A DNA stretch of 64,000 bases from Prochlorococcus marinus (GCF_001180265.1 NZ_CVSW01000010.1:1-64000); one strand, 5' to 3'. Positions 17,168-26,744 are shown, counted from the first letter of the stretch. Translations and numbers: made by a program. Notes: generated from the letters alone by a model not told the origin.

Positions 17168-18469
17168 ATGAAGAAGATAGCATATGTTGGGATGAGCGCA
17201 GATCTTGTTCATCCAGGACATATTAATATTATAAAAGAGGCCTCAAAACTTGGAGAGGTATATATTGGACTTTTAACTGACAAAGCAATCGCTAGCTATA
17301 AAAGAGTTCCTTTCATGTCTTGGGACCAAAGAGCAGAAGTTATAGGATCTTTGGAATTAGTAAGTAAAGTAGTCCCTCAAGATACTTTAGACTATGTTCC
17401 AAATTTAAAAAGATACAAACCTGATTATGTTGTTCATGGTGATGATTGGCGAAATGGGGTCCAAAGTAAAATTAGATCCTCTGTAATAGATACTGTCAAA
17501 GAATGGAACGGAAAACTTGTTGAGATTCCATACACAGAGAATATTTCTTCAACACAATTACATAACTCCCTTTTAGAGATAGGAACATCCCCTGATACAA
17601 GACTTAGACGTCTTAGGAAATTATTAAATGCTAAACCTTTAATTAGATTTCTTGATCTTCATAATGCATTAAGTGGGCTTATTATAGAAAATACAAAAAT
17701 TCAATTAGAAAATGAGCTTAAAGAATTTGACGGAATGTGGGCAAGTTCTCTTACAGATTCTACTTCTAAGGGGAAGCCCGATACTGAGGCAGTCGATACA
17801 TCAGCAAGAATAAACACTTTAAATGAAATTATTGAAGTAACTACAAAGCCAATTATCTATGATGGAGATACCGGAGGAAAACCAGAGCACTTTCAATTCA
17901 CAGTCAAAACGCTAGAAAGATTAGGTGTTTCAGCGATAATTATTGAGGATAAAAAAGGATTGAAAAAAAACTCATTATTCGGTAATGAAGTTAAACAGAC
18001 ACAAGAATCTATTGAAGAATTCTGTCATAAAATAAAAGTTGGTAAGTCAGCTCAGCAAAGCGAGGAATTTATGATAATTGCTAGATTAGAGAGTTTAATT
18101 TTGGGTAAGGGTATTGATCATGCTATTGAAAGAGCAAATGCTTTTATTGATGCTGGCGCTGATGGGATAATGATTCATTCTAGGCAAGAAACACCTAAAG
18201 AAATTTTTGAATTTTGCAAGAAATATAACAGTTTTCCAAATCGAAAGCCATTAGTTGCAGTCCCCTCAAGCTATAGCCAAACATATGAAAAAGAACTGGA
18301 AGATAATGGGGTTAATATTGTTATTTATGCCAATCAATTACTTAGAGCTGCATATCCAGCAATGATAAACACTGCTAAATCTATTCTTCAACATAGTAGA
18401 GCTCGCGAGAGTGAGGAGTTTCTAATTTCCATAAGTGATATATTAAATTTAATTCCTGGTACCAGATAA
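17168..18469 (+). CDS. pepM: Phosphoenolpyruvate mutase fused to an N-terminal cytidylyltransferase-like domain
   Basis: A 433-residue fusion. Residues 1-140 are a cytidylyltransferase-like domain with HPGH at 15-18 and an ISSTQL segment near 126-131, as in TagD/ECT-type enzymes. Residues 150-433 are PEP mutase, with DGDTGG at 232-237 and the diagnostic [11 protein letters not shown] at 260-270, which separates true mutases from isocitrate-lyase relatives. The mutase rearranges PEP to phosphonopyruvate, forming the C-P bond. The N-terminal domain may activate the final phosphonate as a CMP ester. It heads a plus-strand operon with ppd directly after its stop codon. Its base composition is less AT-rich than that of neighbouring glycan genes. 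Confidence 0.93.
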   Translation: MKKIAYVGMSADLVHPGHINIIKEASKLGEVYIGLLTDKAIASYKRVPFMSWDQRAEVIGSLELVSKVVPQDTLDYVPNLKRYKPDYVVHGDDWRNGVQSKIRSSVIDTVKEWNGKLVEIPYTENISSTQLHNSLLEIGTSPDTRLRRLRKLLNAKPLIRFLDLHNALSGLIIENTKIQLENELKEFDGMWASSLTDSTSKGKPDTEAVDTSARINTLNEIIEVTTKPIIYDGDTGGKPEHFQFTVKTLERLGVSAIIIEDKKGLKKNSLFGNEVKQTQESIEEFCHKIKVGKSAQQSEEFMIIARLESLILGKGIDHAIERANAFIDAGADGIMIHSRQETPKEIFEFCKKYNSFPNRKPLVAVPSSYSQTYEKELEDNGVNIVIYANQLLRAAYPAMINTAKSILQHSRARESEEFLISISDILNLIPGTR

Positions 18470-19621
18470 TTGATTTCACCAAAAATATTTTTCGAAGTTC
18501 TTAAAAAAGAGGGAATTGAATTTTTTACAGGAGTACCAGATTCGCTTCTTAAAGGATTTTGTCAGTATGTAGAAGAAAAATCTTCTGATGAAAACCATAT
18601 AATAGCTGCTAATGAAGGCTGTTCGATAGGGATTGCTACAGGTTACCATTTAGAAACAGGAAAAATTCCTTTAGTTTATTTACAAAATTCTGGCTTAGGA
18701 AATACAGTAAATCCCTTACTTTCATTAACTGATAAAGAGGTTTATTCTATACCCCTTATTTTATTAATTGGTTGGAGAGGCGAACCAGGGATAAAAGATG
18801 AGCCACAGCATATAAAACAAGGAAGAGTAACAAAAAGATTATTAGAGGCTCTTGAAATCCCTTTTAAAGTGATCAGTAGTTTTGAGAAAAAGTCCATAGA
18901 AAATACAAAATGGGCAGTAAATTTTGCAAAAAAATCAAGTTCGCCAGTAGCTTTATTGGTTAAAAAAGGATCTTTTGAAAAATATGAATTGAAGAAAAGA
19001 ATTAAGGATAATTTTTCAATTTCAAGGGAAGAAGTTATATCTTTGATAATCAAACATTCTTTAATTCAAACAACTTTTGTATCAACCACTGGAATGATAT
19101 CAAGAGAACTTTATGAACAAAGGGATATCCATAATCAAAATAAATCAAACGATTTTCTAACTGTTGGATCGATGGGTCATGCCTCGCAAATAGCATTAGG
19201 AATAGCGAGTTCAAATCCGTATAGAAAAATTATTTGCTTAGATGGTGATGGTTCTCTACTGATGCATCTAGGAGGTATTAGTAATATAGGTACAAGAAAA
19301 GATATTGATTTCTTTCATATTGTGATAAATAATGGGGCTCACGACAGCGTAGGAGGGCAACCCACCGTTGCACAAAAAATTTCTTTAACATCAATTGCAA
19401 AAGCATGTTTATATGATGAAGTACTTGGCCCAATAACAAATAAAGATGAAATTATTAAGGCCATAAAAGAATTAAGTCTTATAAATGGCAAAAGATTTCT
19501 TGAAATAAATGTAAAAAAAGGTGCTCGATCCAATTTAGGCAGGCCAAGAGAAACACCTTTACAAAATAAATTTAAATTTATGAATCAACTTAGTAAAAAT
19601 CAAAGTATCGCAAAGAAATAA
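18470..19621 (+). CDS. ppd: Phosphonopyruvate decarboxylase
   Basis: A 383-residue thiamine-diphosphate enzyme that decarboxylates phosphonopyruvate to phosphonoacetaldehyde, pulling the unfavourable PepM equilibrium forward. The catalytic Glu49 is in AANEGCSIGIATGY. The ThDP/Mg motif runs from GDGSLL to NNGAHDSVGG, and the segment VGSMGHASQIALG is typical of Ppd. The length matches the family. It starts at TTG immediately after the pepM stop codon (no gap), so translation is probably coupled. No closer ATG gives a complete N-terminus. Confidence 0.93.
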   Translation: MISPKIFFEVLKKEGIEFFTGVPDSLLKGFCQYVEEKSSDENHIIAANEGCSIGIATGYHLETGKIPLVYLQNSGLGNTVNPLLSLTDKEVYSIPLILLIGWRGEPGIKDEPQHIKQGRVTKRLLEALEIPFKVISSFEKKSIENTKWAVNFAKKSSSPVALLVKKGSFEKYELKKRIKDNFSISREEVISLIIKHSLIQTTFVSTTGMISRELYEQRDIHNQNKSNDFLTVGSMGHASQIALGIASSNPYRKIICLDGDGSLLMHLGGISNIGTRKDIDFFHIVINNGAHDSVGGQPTVAQKISLTSIAKACLYDEVLGPITNKDEIIKAIKELSLINGKRFLEINVKKGARSNLGRPRETPLQNKFKFMNQLSKNQSIAKK

Positions 19622-19633
19622 AATTTAAATCTC

Positions 19634-20761
19634 ATGATTTCTTGGAAACACTATAATCCCGTAGAAATAATTTTCGGACAAGGATGTAGAGCATCACTTA
19701 TAAATGATATTTCAAATAAGAAATTATTAGTTGTGACATCATTAAGAGGGAAAAAACAAATTTCTGATGATAAGATCTTACAAAAAATGATAAATAATAA
19801 TTTCATAATTGACTCCGTAACTTCTAATCCAGAGATAATATCGATCCAAAATGAAATTAATAAGTTAGGGGATGAAGAATTTGATGCAATAGTAGGATTC
19901 GGGGGAGGTTCAGCGATAGATTTTGCCAAAGCTATAAATTTATTTTTAAGATTAAAAAATTTAAATATTGATTTAGCCTCAATAATTAAATCTCCCAAAA
20001 AAGAATATTTAGTAAAAACATCTATTCCTTTTTATGCAATACCAACAACTGCAGGCACCGGTTCAGAAGTTACTCAATTTGCAACAGTATGGGATCATAT
20101 AAATAAACAAAAATTATCTCTTAATTATAATTTATTTCCTTCAATTGCAATTATTGATCCTGAACTAACATTTAATGTGCCATATGAAACAACGATCTCT
20201 ACTGGTTTGGATGCCTTAAACCAAGCATTCGAATCAATTTGGAATAAAAATAAAACTCCTTTTTCATCTTACTTGGCATCAAAATCAATAGGACTATCAA
20301 TTAAGTCATTAAATCTACTTAATGAAGATTTAAACAATAAAGAAGCAAGAATAATGATGTCGGAGGCTAGTCTTCTAGCGGGAATGGCTATAAGTCAGAC
20401 ATTTACCGCAATATGTCATTCAATTTCATATCCGCTAACTGCCCACTATAAAATCCAGCATGGTTTTGCTTGTGCATTTACTATGAAATCAGTAGCAAAA
20501 ATGGTCTTGAATCTTAAACCTAATTCTTTATCAGAAGTTGTTGAATTTAATAATATTAATTCTGCTAAAGAGTTAATTGATGAGCTAGAAAACCTAATTA
20601 ATTCATTAAAAGTCAAAGAAACCAATAAAAAACAACTTAAAGATAAAAATAGTCTTTTTGCACTGGCAAATGAAATGATTAATCCTGCGAGAAGTGATAA
20701 TTTTATTTTGCCAGTAAATAAAAAATTAGTTATTGAAATTTTAGAAGATTCATATTATTGA
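19634..20761 (+). CDS. phpC: Iron-containing alcohol dehydrogenase, probable phosphonoacetaldehyde reductase
   Basis: A 375-residue group III metal-dependent alcohol dehydrogenase. Nucleotide-binding GGGSAIDFAKAI is near 96-107 and PTTAGTGSEVT near 137-147. The metal-ligand region is GLDALNQAFE, then CHSISYPLTAHYKIQHGFAC with the expected histidines. Placed 12 bases after ppd, it most likely reduces phosphonoacetaldehyde to 2-hydroxyethylphosphonate, as PhpC-type enzymes do. No 2-AEP transaminase gene lies nearby, so hydroxyethylphosphonate is the more likely product than aminoethylphosphonate. The symbol is by function and context; the enzyme family alone does not fix the substrate. Confidence 0.82.
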   Translation: MISWKHYNPVEIIFGQGCRASLINDISNKKLLVVTSLRGKKQISDDKILQKMINNNFIIDSVTSNPEIISIQNEINKLGDEEFDAIVGFGGGSAIDFAKAINLFLRLKNLNIDLASIIKSPKKEYLVKTSIPFYAIPTTAGTGSEVTQFATVWDHINKQKLSLNYNLFPSIAIIDPELTFNVPYETTISTGLDALNQAFESIWNKNKTPFSSYLASKSIGLSIKSLNLLNEDLNNKEARIMMSEASLLAGMAISQTFTAICHSISYPLTAHYKIQHGFACAFTMKSVAKMVLNLKPNSLSEVVEFNNINSAKELIDELENLINSLKVKETNKKQLKDKNSLFALANEMINPARSDNFILPVNKKLVIEILEDSYY

Positions 20762-20802
20762 TCATTAAATGATGCTTTAATTGAAATAAATTCATAAATT
20801 AA

Positions 20803-22617
20803 ATGGCAATATCAATCATTATTGGATTTTTATTAATTTATTTAGTTTCTGATTTTTTATTTAAAAAAACAAATTATGAGAATTTATTAATAACTTTATT
20901 TTGCATAGCAAGTCCAGTTCCTTTTTTAGCGTATACTCAAGCGATTTTAATAAAACCATATTTATATGGAATATTTATTTTTGTTATATTGTTAAAACTA
21001 TATAGATTAATAATCAATTTTAGAAAAAAAGGATTTCAATTATCAATTGATTTAAAAAAAACAAAAAAAATTTTTTTAAAAAGGATTCTTCATAAATGGA
21101 TAATTATTTCATTATCATTTGTTTTCACTTTAGCTCTTACTTATAAAACTTTTCCAAATATTTGGAGATTTGAAGCCCATGATTTACTTTATTATTCATG
21201 GTTAAATGAAATTTTTATATTGGACTATTATGGCCCAGTAAGAATACCAACTGCTTATCCAAATATATTTTCGGCAAATCATCTTATATCAGGTAGCTTA
21301 TTAAGCCCATTTTTAATACTAAATAAAAATGTAAATATGTTTAATACCTATTCAATAAAGTACCTTTTATGCTTCTCAAGTATATTCAATTTTATCTTTG
21401 TTTATCTAAATTCATTTTTTAAAGAATTTAAACCCTTAATATTCCTTAATAGGATATTTCCTATTTTTGTATTTATAAGTTTATTTCTGTTTTATAGTTC
21501 TGAGTTAGATTATTCAATGGCAATATCTAATTTTCCTCTGATTTTGGTTATTCTAACTTTTAGCTCTTTCCTATACAAAAAAAATCATGAAAACTATATT
21601 TGGAATGAAAAAGAAGATAATTTGATAACAATTTTTTTTGCATATTGTCTTTTAATTACTAAAGCAACAACCTTTCCAATATTACTACTTTCATATATTA
21701 TTTTTATTATTACAAATTATTCAAAAAGATTTAAAATATTTTTTAAAGAAATTCCTAAAAAATATATTTTTTTATTATTTATTTTTGTTTTAATTAATTT
21801 TTTAAGTTGGATTTTGCCAGAAAGTAATCATGGAAGTCTTCAAGCTTCTTCTCCTCTGTGTTTAATAAATAGTTCAGATCCTATAGAAATTTTGAAATGT
21901 ACTTATAATTTTTTTGAAAACCCCTTTACTGGTTGGTATGTGCCAAGTTTAAAAATAAATTTCTTAAATTTATCATCATTAGGATTATTAATAAAAGAGT
22001 TCTATTTTATTTGGATTATTTGTTTATTACCATGTTTTATTTCTGGAATAATATTACAGAATCAGTCTAATTTTAAAATCAATCAGCTTTATGGAAAATA
22101 TTTAACAAGTTATGCTTTGGCCACATCATTTGGTATTGTTTTTATTAGAGAATCAATAGGTTTTAATGGAAGTCATACATTTCATTCAAGCGTTATTGCA
22201 CCACTTTTTACGATCACTGCATTAATAATTCTTTATAGAGAAAAGTATAAAAAGATTAATATTAATTCTTTTACTAATATCTTTTACGTGAGTTTATTAT
22301 TTCTTCTTTTTTTAGTAAATTTTTATGATCACTCAGTGTTGTCAAATAGGATTGAGCCATTTATAAATTTGGAAAATACTAAGAATCGACCAATCTTATC
22401 AATTACAAATTTTGAATCAAATCAATTTACCACCTCTGGATGTACAAATAATAAGAAATTAAAAAAATATTTTGGAAATCATCTTGATAATAAAGGGTGC
22501 GCAAATAAGAAAAATAATATTCCTGAAATTAAAGCTGCATTAGAAGGGAAAAGGACTAATGCTTCTTTAAACTCAAATTACTCAATAATAAAGCAATGGG
22601 TTTTAATTAATGAATGA
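20803..22617 (+). CDS. Polytopic membrane protein of unknown function in the phosphonate operon
   Basis: A 604-residue protein with about 11-13 hydrophobic segments, reminiscent in layout of GT-C glycosyltransferases. A loop at about 118-150 holds RFEAHDLLYYSW with acidic and aromatic residues. Another long soluble loop lies around 345-385, with Cys residues and a PESNHGSLQ stretch. The C-terminal 90 residues are soluble, with two Cys (SGCTN, KGCANK). I do not recognise a named family. It starts 41 bases after the phosphonoacetaldehyde reductase gene on the same strand, so it may be a membrane transferase acting on the phosphonate-bearing glycan. An unrelated transport role is equally possible. 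Confidence 0.6.
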   Translation: MAISIIIGFLLIYLVSDFLFKKTNYENLLITLFCIASPVPFLAYTQAILIKPYLYGIFIFVILLKLYRLIINFRKKGFQLSIDLKKTKKIFLKRILHKWIIISLSFVFTLALTYKTFPNIWRFEAHDLLYYSWLNEIFILDYYGPVRIPTAYPNIFSANHLISGSLLSPFLILNKNVNMFNTYSIKYLLCFSSIFNFIFVYLNSFFKEFKPLIFLNRIFPIFVFISLFLFYSSELDYSMAISNFPLILVILTFSSFLYKKNHENYIWNEKEDNLITIFFAYCLLITKATTFPILLLSYIIFIITNYSKRFKIFFKEIPKKYIFLLFIFVLINFLSWILPESNHGSLQASSPLCLINSSDPIEILKCTYNFFENPFTGWYVPSLKINFLNLSSLGLLIKEFYFIWIICLLPCFISGIILQNQSNFKINQLYGKYLTSYALATSFGIVFIRESIGFNGSHTFHSSVIAPLFTITALIILYREKYKKININSFTNIFYVSLLFLLFLVNFYDHSVLSNRIEPFINLENTKNRPILSITNFESNQFTTSGCTNNKKLKKYFGNHLDNKGCANKKNNIPEIKAALEGKRTNASLNSNYSIIKQWVLINE

Positions 22618-22632
22618 TTTTAATTTATAATT

Positions 22633-22890
22633 ATGAATAAAAAAATAATAAAAATAAAAAATCATCAAAATATATTTTTTATATTTATGTTTTTGTCTTT
22701 CTTTCAAATTATTTTTTTTCCTTTTTTTCTAAAAAATTTTTTATTAAAAACTCTATACAAACCATTAACATCAGATAAGATTGAGCGAATCCTGATTAAA
22801 ACTTGCAGTAGTGAAAAAGCTAAAACTGCAAATATAACTTCAATAATATATTTAATATGCAATAAAGAATATATTAACTTAAATAAATAA
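22633..22890 (+). CDS. Small membrane protein, unknown
   Basis: An 85-residue protein with a Lys-rich N-terminus, one strongly hydrophobic phenylalanine-rich segment (about 14-36) and a small soluble C-terminal part containing two Cys (about residues 58 and 76). It begins 15 bases after the polytopic protein, so it would be cotranscribed. The Cys-bearing soluble tail resembles in style the tail of that neighbour. It may be a partner subunit, or a fragment. I cannot assign a function. Confidence 0.45.
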   Translation: MNKKIIKIKNHQNIFFIFMFLSFFQIIFFPFFLKNFLLKTLYKPLTSDKIERILIKTCSSEKAKTANITSIIYLICNKEYINLNK

Positions 22891-23047
22891 AATTATATAA
22901 GCGATTTTTAATTAATATTGATTTAATTGCATAGATAAATAGATAATTAAAATAATTATTAAATATTTCTTAGTAATTCCTTTAGAAGCCTTTTATTTAG
23001 ATAAAAAGTTTTTTTTTCTTTACTAAAATATTTAAATAAACCATTAA

Positions 23048-23761
23048 CTAAATCTTAATTCTCATTTTTATCAACCCCCCAAAAGTATTTATTATAAATT
23101 TAACTTTTGAAATTAAATTAATATTCCAATGACTTTTTCCATATAATCTTTCAGGGAAAAGAACAGGAAGTCTCAAAAACGTATATTTTTTTGAATTCGC
23201 TATTAAAAAAACACCTAGATCAAAATTGTAGTCATCAGGTGTTTTCTTTAAAGAATTAAGAATTGATCTATCAAATATTGAGGGTTGAGCATTGATTTCA
23301 TATAAATTATTTGAAAAAAATATTAATTTTGTTATGAAACCCATTACAGTACTCAAAAACATATCAGATGCTTTTCTCCCAAGCCTTTTACCTTTTAATG
23401 CATATTTAATATTATTTGATTTACAATTTATTTTTTGTGATAACAATTCAAATGCTTTAATCACGTCAAATAAATCTGTTTGCAAATCAGCATGAGTCCA
23501 TCCAATATATTTCCCATTGCAAAAATTCAATGCATATTTTATGCCAAAACCATAACCTTTATTTGTTTGCAGCTTTATAAACCTAATTCTTTCCTTCTCC
23601 TTTAGAGATTGCATTATTTCCCAAGATTGATCTTTTGAACCATTATCTAGGAAGATAATTTCTATATCGTAATTATCAGTAATAAAGATTGCCTTTTTAT
23701 ATAGCTCTGGGAGGGAAAGGGCCTCCTCATAACAAGGAAGTACTATACTTAATAAAGACAT
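23048..23761 (-). CDS. Glycosyltransferase family 2, dolichol-phosphate-mannose-synthase-like
   Basis: A 237-residue GT2 enzyme beginning SIVLPCYEEALSLPELY, with LDNGSKDQS at 38-46 and the metal-binding HADLQTD at 90-96, the form seen in DPM1/GtrB enzymes. These make polyprenyl-phosphate sugars. GtrB proteins usually carry two C-terminal membrane helices; here the chain ends soon after the catalytic domain, so it is the short DPM1-like type. It diverges from a GtrA gene with only 29 bases between the starts. GtrA proteins are the usual partners that flip the polyprenyl-phosphate sugar. Confidence 0.85.
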   Translation of the reverse strand: MSLLSIVLPCYEEALSLPELYKKAIFITDNYDIEIIFLDNGSKDQSWEIMQSLKEKERIRFIKLQTNKGYGFGIKYALNFCNGKYIGWTHADLQTDLFDVIKAFELLSQKINCKSNNIKYALKGKRLGRKASDMFLSTVMGFITKLIFFSNNLYEINAQPSIFDRSILNSLKKTPDDYNFDLGVFLIANSKKYTFLRLPVLFPERLYGKSHWNINLISKVKFIINTFGGLIKMRIKI

Positions 23762-23790
23762 TCTTATAATGAGATATAAAATAAATTAAC

Positions 23791-24213
23791 ATGAAACTCA
23801 AGCAATATAAATACAATAATTTATTAAAGCAAGTAATTGGATTTCTTGTGGCTGGATGTTTAGCAAATTTAGTAAGTTTCTCAACTTATTTTATCTCTTA
23901 TAATTTTTTAAATCTTTCTATATTTTCAAGTTCTATTTCTGGACAATTATTAGGTTTAATTACTAATTATTTTGTAAATAGCAGATTTGTATTTATGAAG
24001 AAATTGAATCTAAAATTTAAGATTGTATACTTATCATATTATTTGACTAATATTTTCATAGTAGGAAAATCTATCGAATATTTAGAGTCTTTAAATTTTA
24101 ACTATATTTATAGTTGGTTTATATGCGTAATTATTGCTGCAATATTGAATTTTTTATTTGTAAAATATTTTGTTTTCAAGAAAAAAATTAGATCAGCAAA
24201 TTCTTCCATTTAG
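23791..24213 (+). CDS. GtrA-family membrane protein (polyprenyl-phosphate sugar flippase)
   Basis: A 140-residue protein with four membrane segments at about 14-36, 40-60, 74-94 and 105-130, the GtrA topology. Family features include QVIGFLVAGCLANLVSF near the N-terminus, the NYFVNSRFVF segment at about 57-66, and the C-terminal NFLFVKYFVF. GtrA proteins are thought to move polyprenyl-phosphate-linked sugars across the membrane for glucosylation or glycan decoration. It faces the GT2 gene at 23048 and its 3' end overlaps the convergent GDPD-like gene by 26 bases. Confidence 0.85.
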   Translation: MKLKQYKYNNLLKQVIGFLVAGCLANLVSFSTYFISYNFLNLSIFSSSISGQLLGLITNYFVNSRFVFMKKLNLKFKIVYLSYYLTNIFIVGKSIEYLESLNFNYIYSWFICVIIAAILNFLFVKYFVFKKKIRSANSSI

Positions 24214-24793
24214 TAATATTTTCTTTTTTACAACATATGGCTTCAAAAATAACACCATATGTTTTGATTTTTTTAGCGTAATTTTCGATATCATAATTTC
24301 TTCCTAATAAATCTGGAGAAGTCAAACACTTTTTTACATTTAAATCATTAAAAATTTCTACCTCATTTTTTTTAATTGGAAATTTAGTAAAGGTATCTAC
24401 CCATATCCAGTTAATAAGAGAATTTTCTATAAGATTAATTGACGTTTGAATTGATTCATACTCAGATAATCTAGATGCAAAGTTCAAATATCTTCCATTA
24501 TTTACGATCATACTAAAACTACTATCTAGGAAAAAATATTCAGAATCTGGAGAATATTTTCTTAGAAGAGAAAGAAAAGGTTTCTCAACTCTTTCACTTT
24601 TAATATTTGCGATAACAGATCTTCCATTTAAAACTTTTAAATAACTCTCTAAAAATTGATACTTAATAAGTAAAGGATCGTGACCTAAAACTAACTCTCC
24701 ATTATAGTCTCTAACATCTATTTCGACGCCTATATTTGGATCAAGTTCATCAAGTAGTTCAATACTATTTATTGAATGCGCGAAAAAGTACAT
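24188..24793 (-). CDS. Glycerophosphodiester phosphodiesterase-like (PLC-like) protein
   Basis: A 201-residue protein with a shortened GDPD/PI-PLC-like pattern: His6 in FFAHSINS, then GVEIDVRDYNGELVLGHDP at 22-40, which places the metal-binding Glu/Asp pair and second His as in GDPD. It lacks a signal peptide and is shorter than typical GDPD enzymes (about 240-250). Such short versions occur beside sugar nucleotidyltransferases in surface-glycan clusters and may act on a phosphodiester in the glycan or its precursor. It converges with and overlaps the gtrA gene by 26 bases. Confidence 0.7.
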   Translation of the reverse strand: MYFFAHSINSIELLDELDPNIGVEIDVRDYNGELVLGHDPLLIKYQFLESYLKVLNGRSVIANIKSERVEKPFLSLLRKYSPDSEYFFLDSSFSMIVNNGRYLNFASRLSEYESIQTSINLIENSLINWIWVDTFTKFPIKKNEVEIFNDLNVKKCLTSPDLLGRNYDIENYAKKIKTYGVIFEAICCKKENITKWKNLLI

Positions 24794-24933
24794 TTTAAAG
24801 GTCGTTTTTCAGAAGTTTAGGAATTTTTTTCAAGCTTTAAAATATATTCTAACTTTAAATTGAAAAAATTTTTTTTTAAATCTATTCAAAGAAAGAATAA
24901 GAATTACCTAGAAAGTATTGATCATTTTATTAT

Positions 24934-26334
24934 TTAACTTAGATCTATAATTCCAATGGATGCAGTGTCTTCTAGAAACAAATACAGTTGTTTATTCTTA
25001 AATTTTAGATCTCTAATCCTTTCACCAACGAATACTCTTTTTAATTTAATTATTTCATTTTCTTTATTTAATTTAAAGAAATACAAAGATTTATCTTTTA
25101 AGGAACTTAATACATAAGAATTATTTCCTATTTTAACTATTTCTGAAATTGCTATTGAAGGTACAAATGACTTCAATGGTTCAACGAAACCATAATCAGA
25201 ATGGGATTTATGGAGAGGATATTTTTTATATATTTCTTTTCTTTTATCACCCTTTATATAAGAGTAATGTTCTCCAGCTGATGAGATTGGCCAACCATAA
25301 TTAGGTAAATTATTTTCTTCTATATCATTTACTTTGATCAAATTTATTTCGTCACCACCCATTGGCCCATGCTCAGTCTCTAATATAATATTTTTTTCCT
25401 TATCAAAAAGTAAACCTTGAGGATTTCTGTGTCCTAAAGAAATTATTTTAAAAGAACCATTTTTGATATTTATTTTTACAATTTTTCCATTTATGCTGTT
25501 TATATTTTGAGCTAAGTGTCTACTTCTATAATCACCAATAGATAACAAGATATTATTTTTATCATATGAAATTATCCTGCCACCTGATTGTAAGGGTTGA
25601 AATTCTTTATCAATATTATTTTCTGAGTGGATACATTCTTGAGATGAAAAAAGTTTGACAAAATTTATTTTCTTATAATTGATATCTCCTTTAATTAAAC
25701 TGGTATTCCAACAATTCTCTTTGATCTCTTCAGTAAAAGAAACAAAAATATAATTTTTAAATATTAAGAGATCTTTTACAGAAAATGATGGTCTTTTTTT
25801 AAATTGTTCAAGACTTATAAATTGATTTATATTATTGGTAATTTGTTTAAAATTGGTTACTTTATCATTAAAATTTTCATTAAATGCCAAAAGTCCTCTA
25901 GAGGATAATATAAACAAATTTTCATTATCGAAATCAATAAAAGCACTCCCGCTTCCACTGGTTGCAAAATAAATTCCAGAATAAAAACCTGAAGTTAAGT
26001 TTAATTTTCTTAATACTTTATTTTCAGAGAGTTTTGTAATTGAAACCTTCGCTTTAATATCACTGCCACTTTCTTTCTTGTATAATTCTAAATCTTGTAA
26101 ATAGGGTACTATCTTTTGCAAATTGGACTCTTGGTCTTGTATTATCTTTTCTTGTTGAGAAATAGTTCTAAAAGGTAAAAAATATTTCTTTATAATTTTT
26201 TTTTGGTTTTCATTTAATGATATTAAATTTTTAAATATTCCATACCTAGGCTTTAAACTATATGAAAAATAAATAGTAGTGGAAAAAAAACCTGCTAATA
26301 AAATTAAAATTTTTACTATATTATTTCTTTTCAT
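24934..26334 (-). CDS. PQQ-dependent glucose/sorbosone dehydrogenase-like protein (copy 1)
   Basis: A 466-residue beta-propeller protein of the soluble glucose dehydrogenase family. After an N-terminal membrane anchor (about 8-27) come conserved features: QSGGRIISYD, the GHRNPQGL motif, ETEHGPMGGDEINLI and NYGWPISSAGEHY. These are the cofactor/substrate-pocket segments of the family. It is probably periplasmic and tethered. Whether it binds PQQ is uncertain, since many members in non-PQQ producers have lost activity. A paralogue lies inverted at 34911-36293 and shares long near-identical stretches such as YPLHKSHSDYGF and EPLKSFVPSI. Together the two copies bracket the tRNA-Ala segment. Confidence 0.8.
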   Translation of the reverse strand: MKRNNIVKILILLAGFFSTTIYFSYSLKPRYGIFKNLISLNENQKKIIKKYFLPFRTISQQEKIIQDQESNLQKIVPYLQDLELYKKESGSDIKAKVSITKLSENKVLRKLNLTSGFYSGIYFATSGSGSAFIDFDNENLFILSSRGLLAFNENFNDKVTNFKQITNNINQFISLEQFKKRPSFSVKDLLIFKNYIFVSFTEEIKENCWNTSLIKGDINYKKINFVKLFSSQECIHSENNIDKEFQPLQSGGRIISYDKNNILLSIGDYRSRHLAQNINSINGKIVKINIKNGSFKIISLGHRNPQGLLFDKEKNIILETEHGPMGGDEINLIKVNDIEENNLPNYGWPISSAGEHYSYIKGDKRKEIYKKYPLHKSHSDYGFVEPLKSFVPSIAISEIVKIGNNSYVLSSLKDKSLYFFKLNKENEIIKLKRVFVGERIRDLKFKNKQLYLFLEDTASIGIIDLS

Positions 26335-26626
26335 TTTTAAAATACCTTAGATCAATAATAATCTAAATTAGAAATTTTTGTAAAATTTTTTTTAATAGTT
26401 GAATTTTTTAATGCACAAAGAATATTAAAATTTACATGTTATTCAAACAGTTTATTTATTTAAACGCGCTCGAAAAATTTTTTTTCAGAAATTTATAAAT
26501 TTCTAATATCTTACTATATTCAAAATTTGGAGATTGATTAATGAATCCCAACAAAGTACTATATGCATAATGGCAATCACTAATTAAATCATGAGATAAA
26601 TTTATATGGTTGTTGTTTTAATCATT
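26335..26626. other. Intergenic region upstream of tRNA-Ala
   Basis: These 292 AT-rich bases lie between the glucose-dehydrogenase-like gene and tRNA-Ala. They contain one short reading frame at 26541 (MNPNKVLYA then TAA; continuing past the stop it reads WQSLIKS). It might be a degraded small gene, but I do not trust it. No other feature is seen. Confidence 0.4.
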
Positions 26627-26699
26627 GGGGCCATAGCTCAGTTGGTAGAGTACCTGCATGGCATGCAGGGGGTCAGCGGTTCGAATCCGCTTGGCTCCA
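26627..26699 (+). tRNA. tRNA-Ala(GGC)
   Basis: The 73-nt gene folds as a standard cloverleaf. The acceptor stem GGGGCCA pairs with TGGCTCC plus discriminator A. The D arm is GCTCAGTTGGTAGAGT, the anticodon stem-loop CCTGCATGGCATGCAGG has anticodon GGC, and the T arm is AGCGGTTCGAATCCGCT. CCA is not encoded. A decayed copy of its 3' three-quarters lies downstream at 29129-29188 in the same orientation. Confidence 0.97.
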
Positions 26700-26715
26700 T
26701 TACTTTCAAGTATTA

Positions 26716-26744
26716 ACCTAAGTTAGGTAAGGAAAAAAATTTTT
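26716..26744 (+). terminator. Possible terminator of tRNA-Ala
   Basis: ACCTAAGTTAGGT can form a 5-bp stem and is followed by an A7 run and a T8 run. The stem is weak, and poly-T runs are common throughout this window. Confidence 0.3.

Noticed and set aside
26541..26570. Short frame MNPNKVLYA before tRNA-Ala
   Set aside because: Nine codons only, then TAA. Continuation past the stop looks protein-like but is too short to judge.
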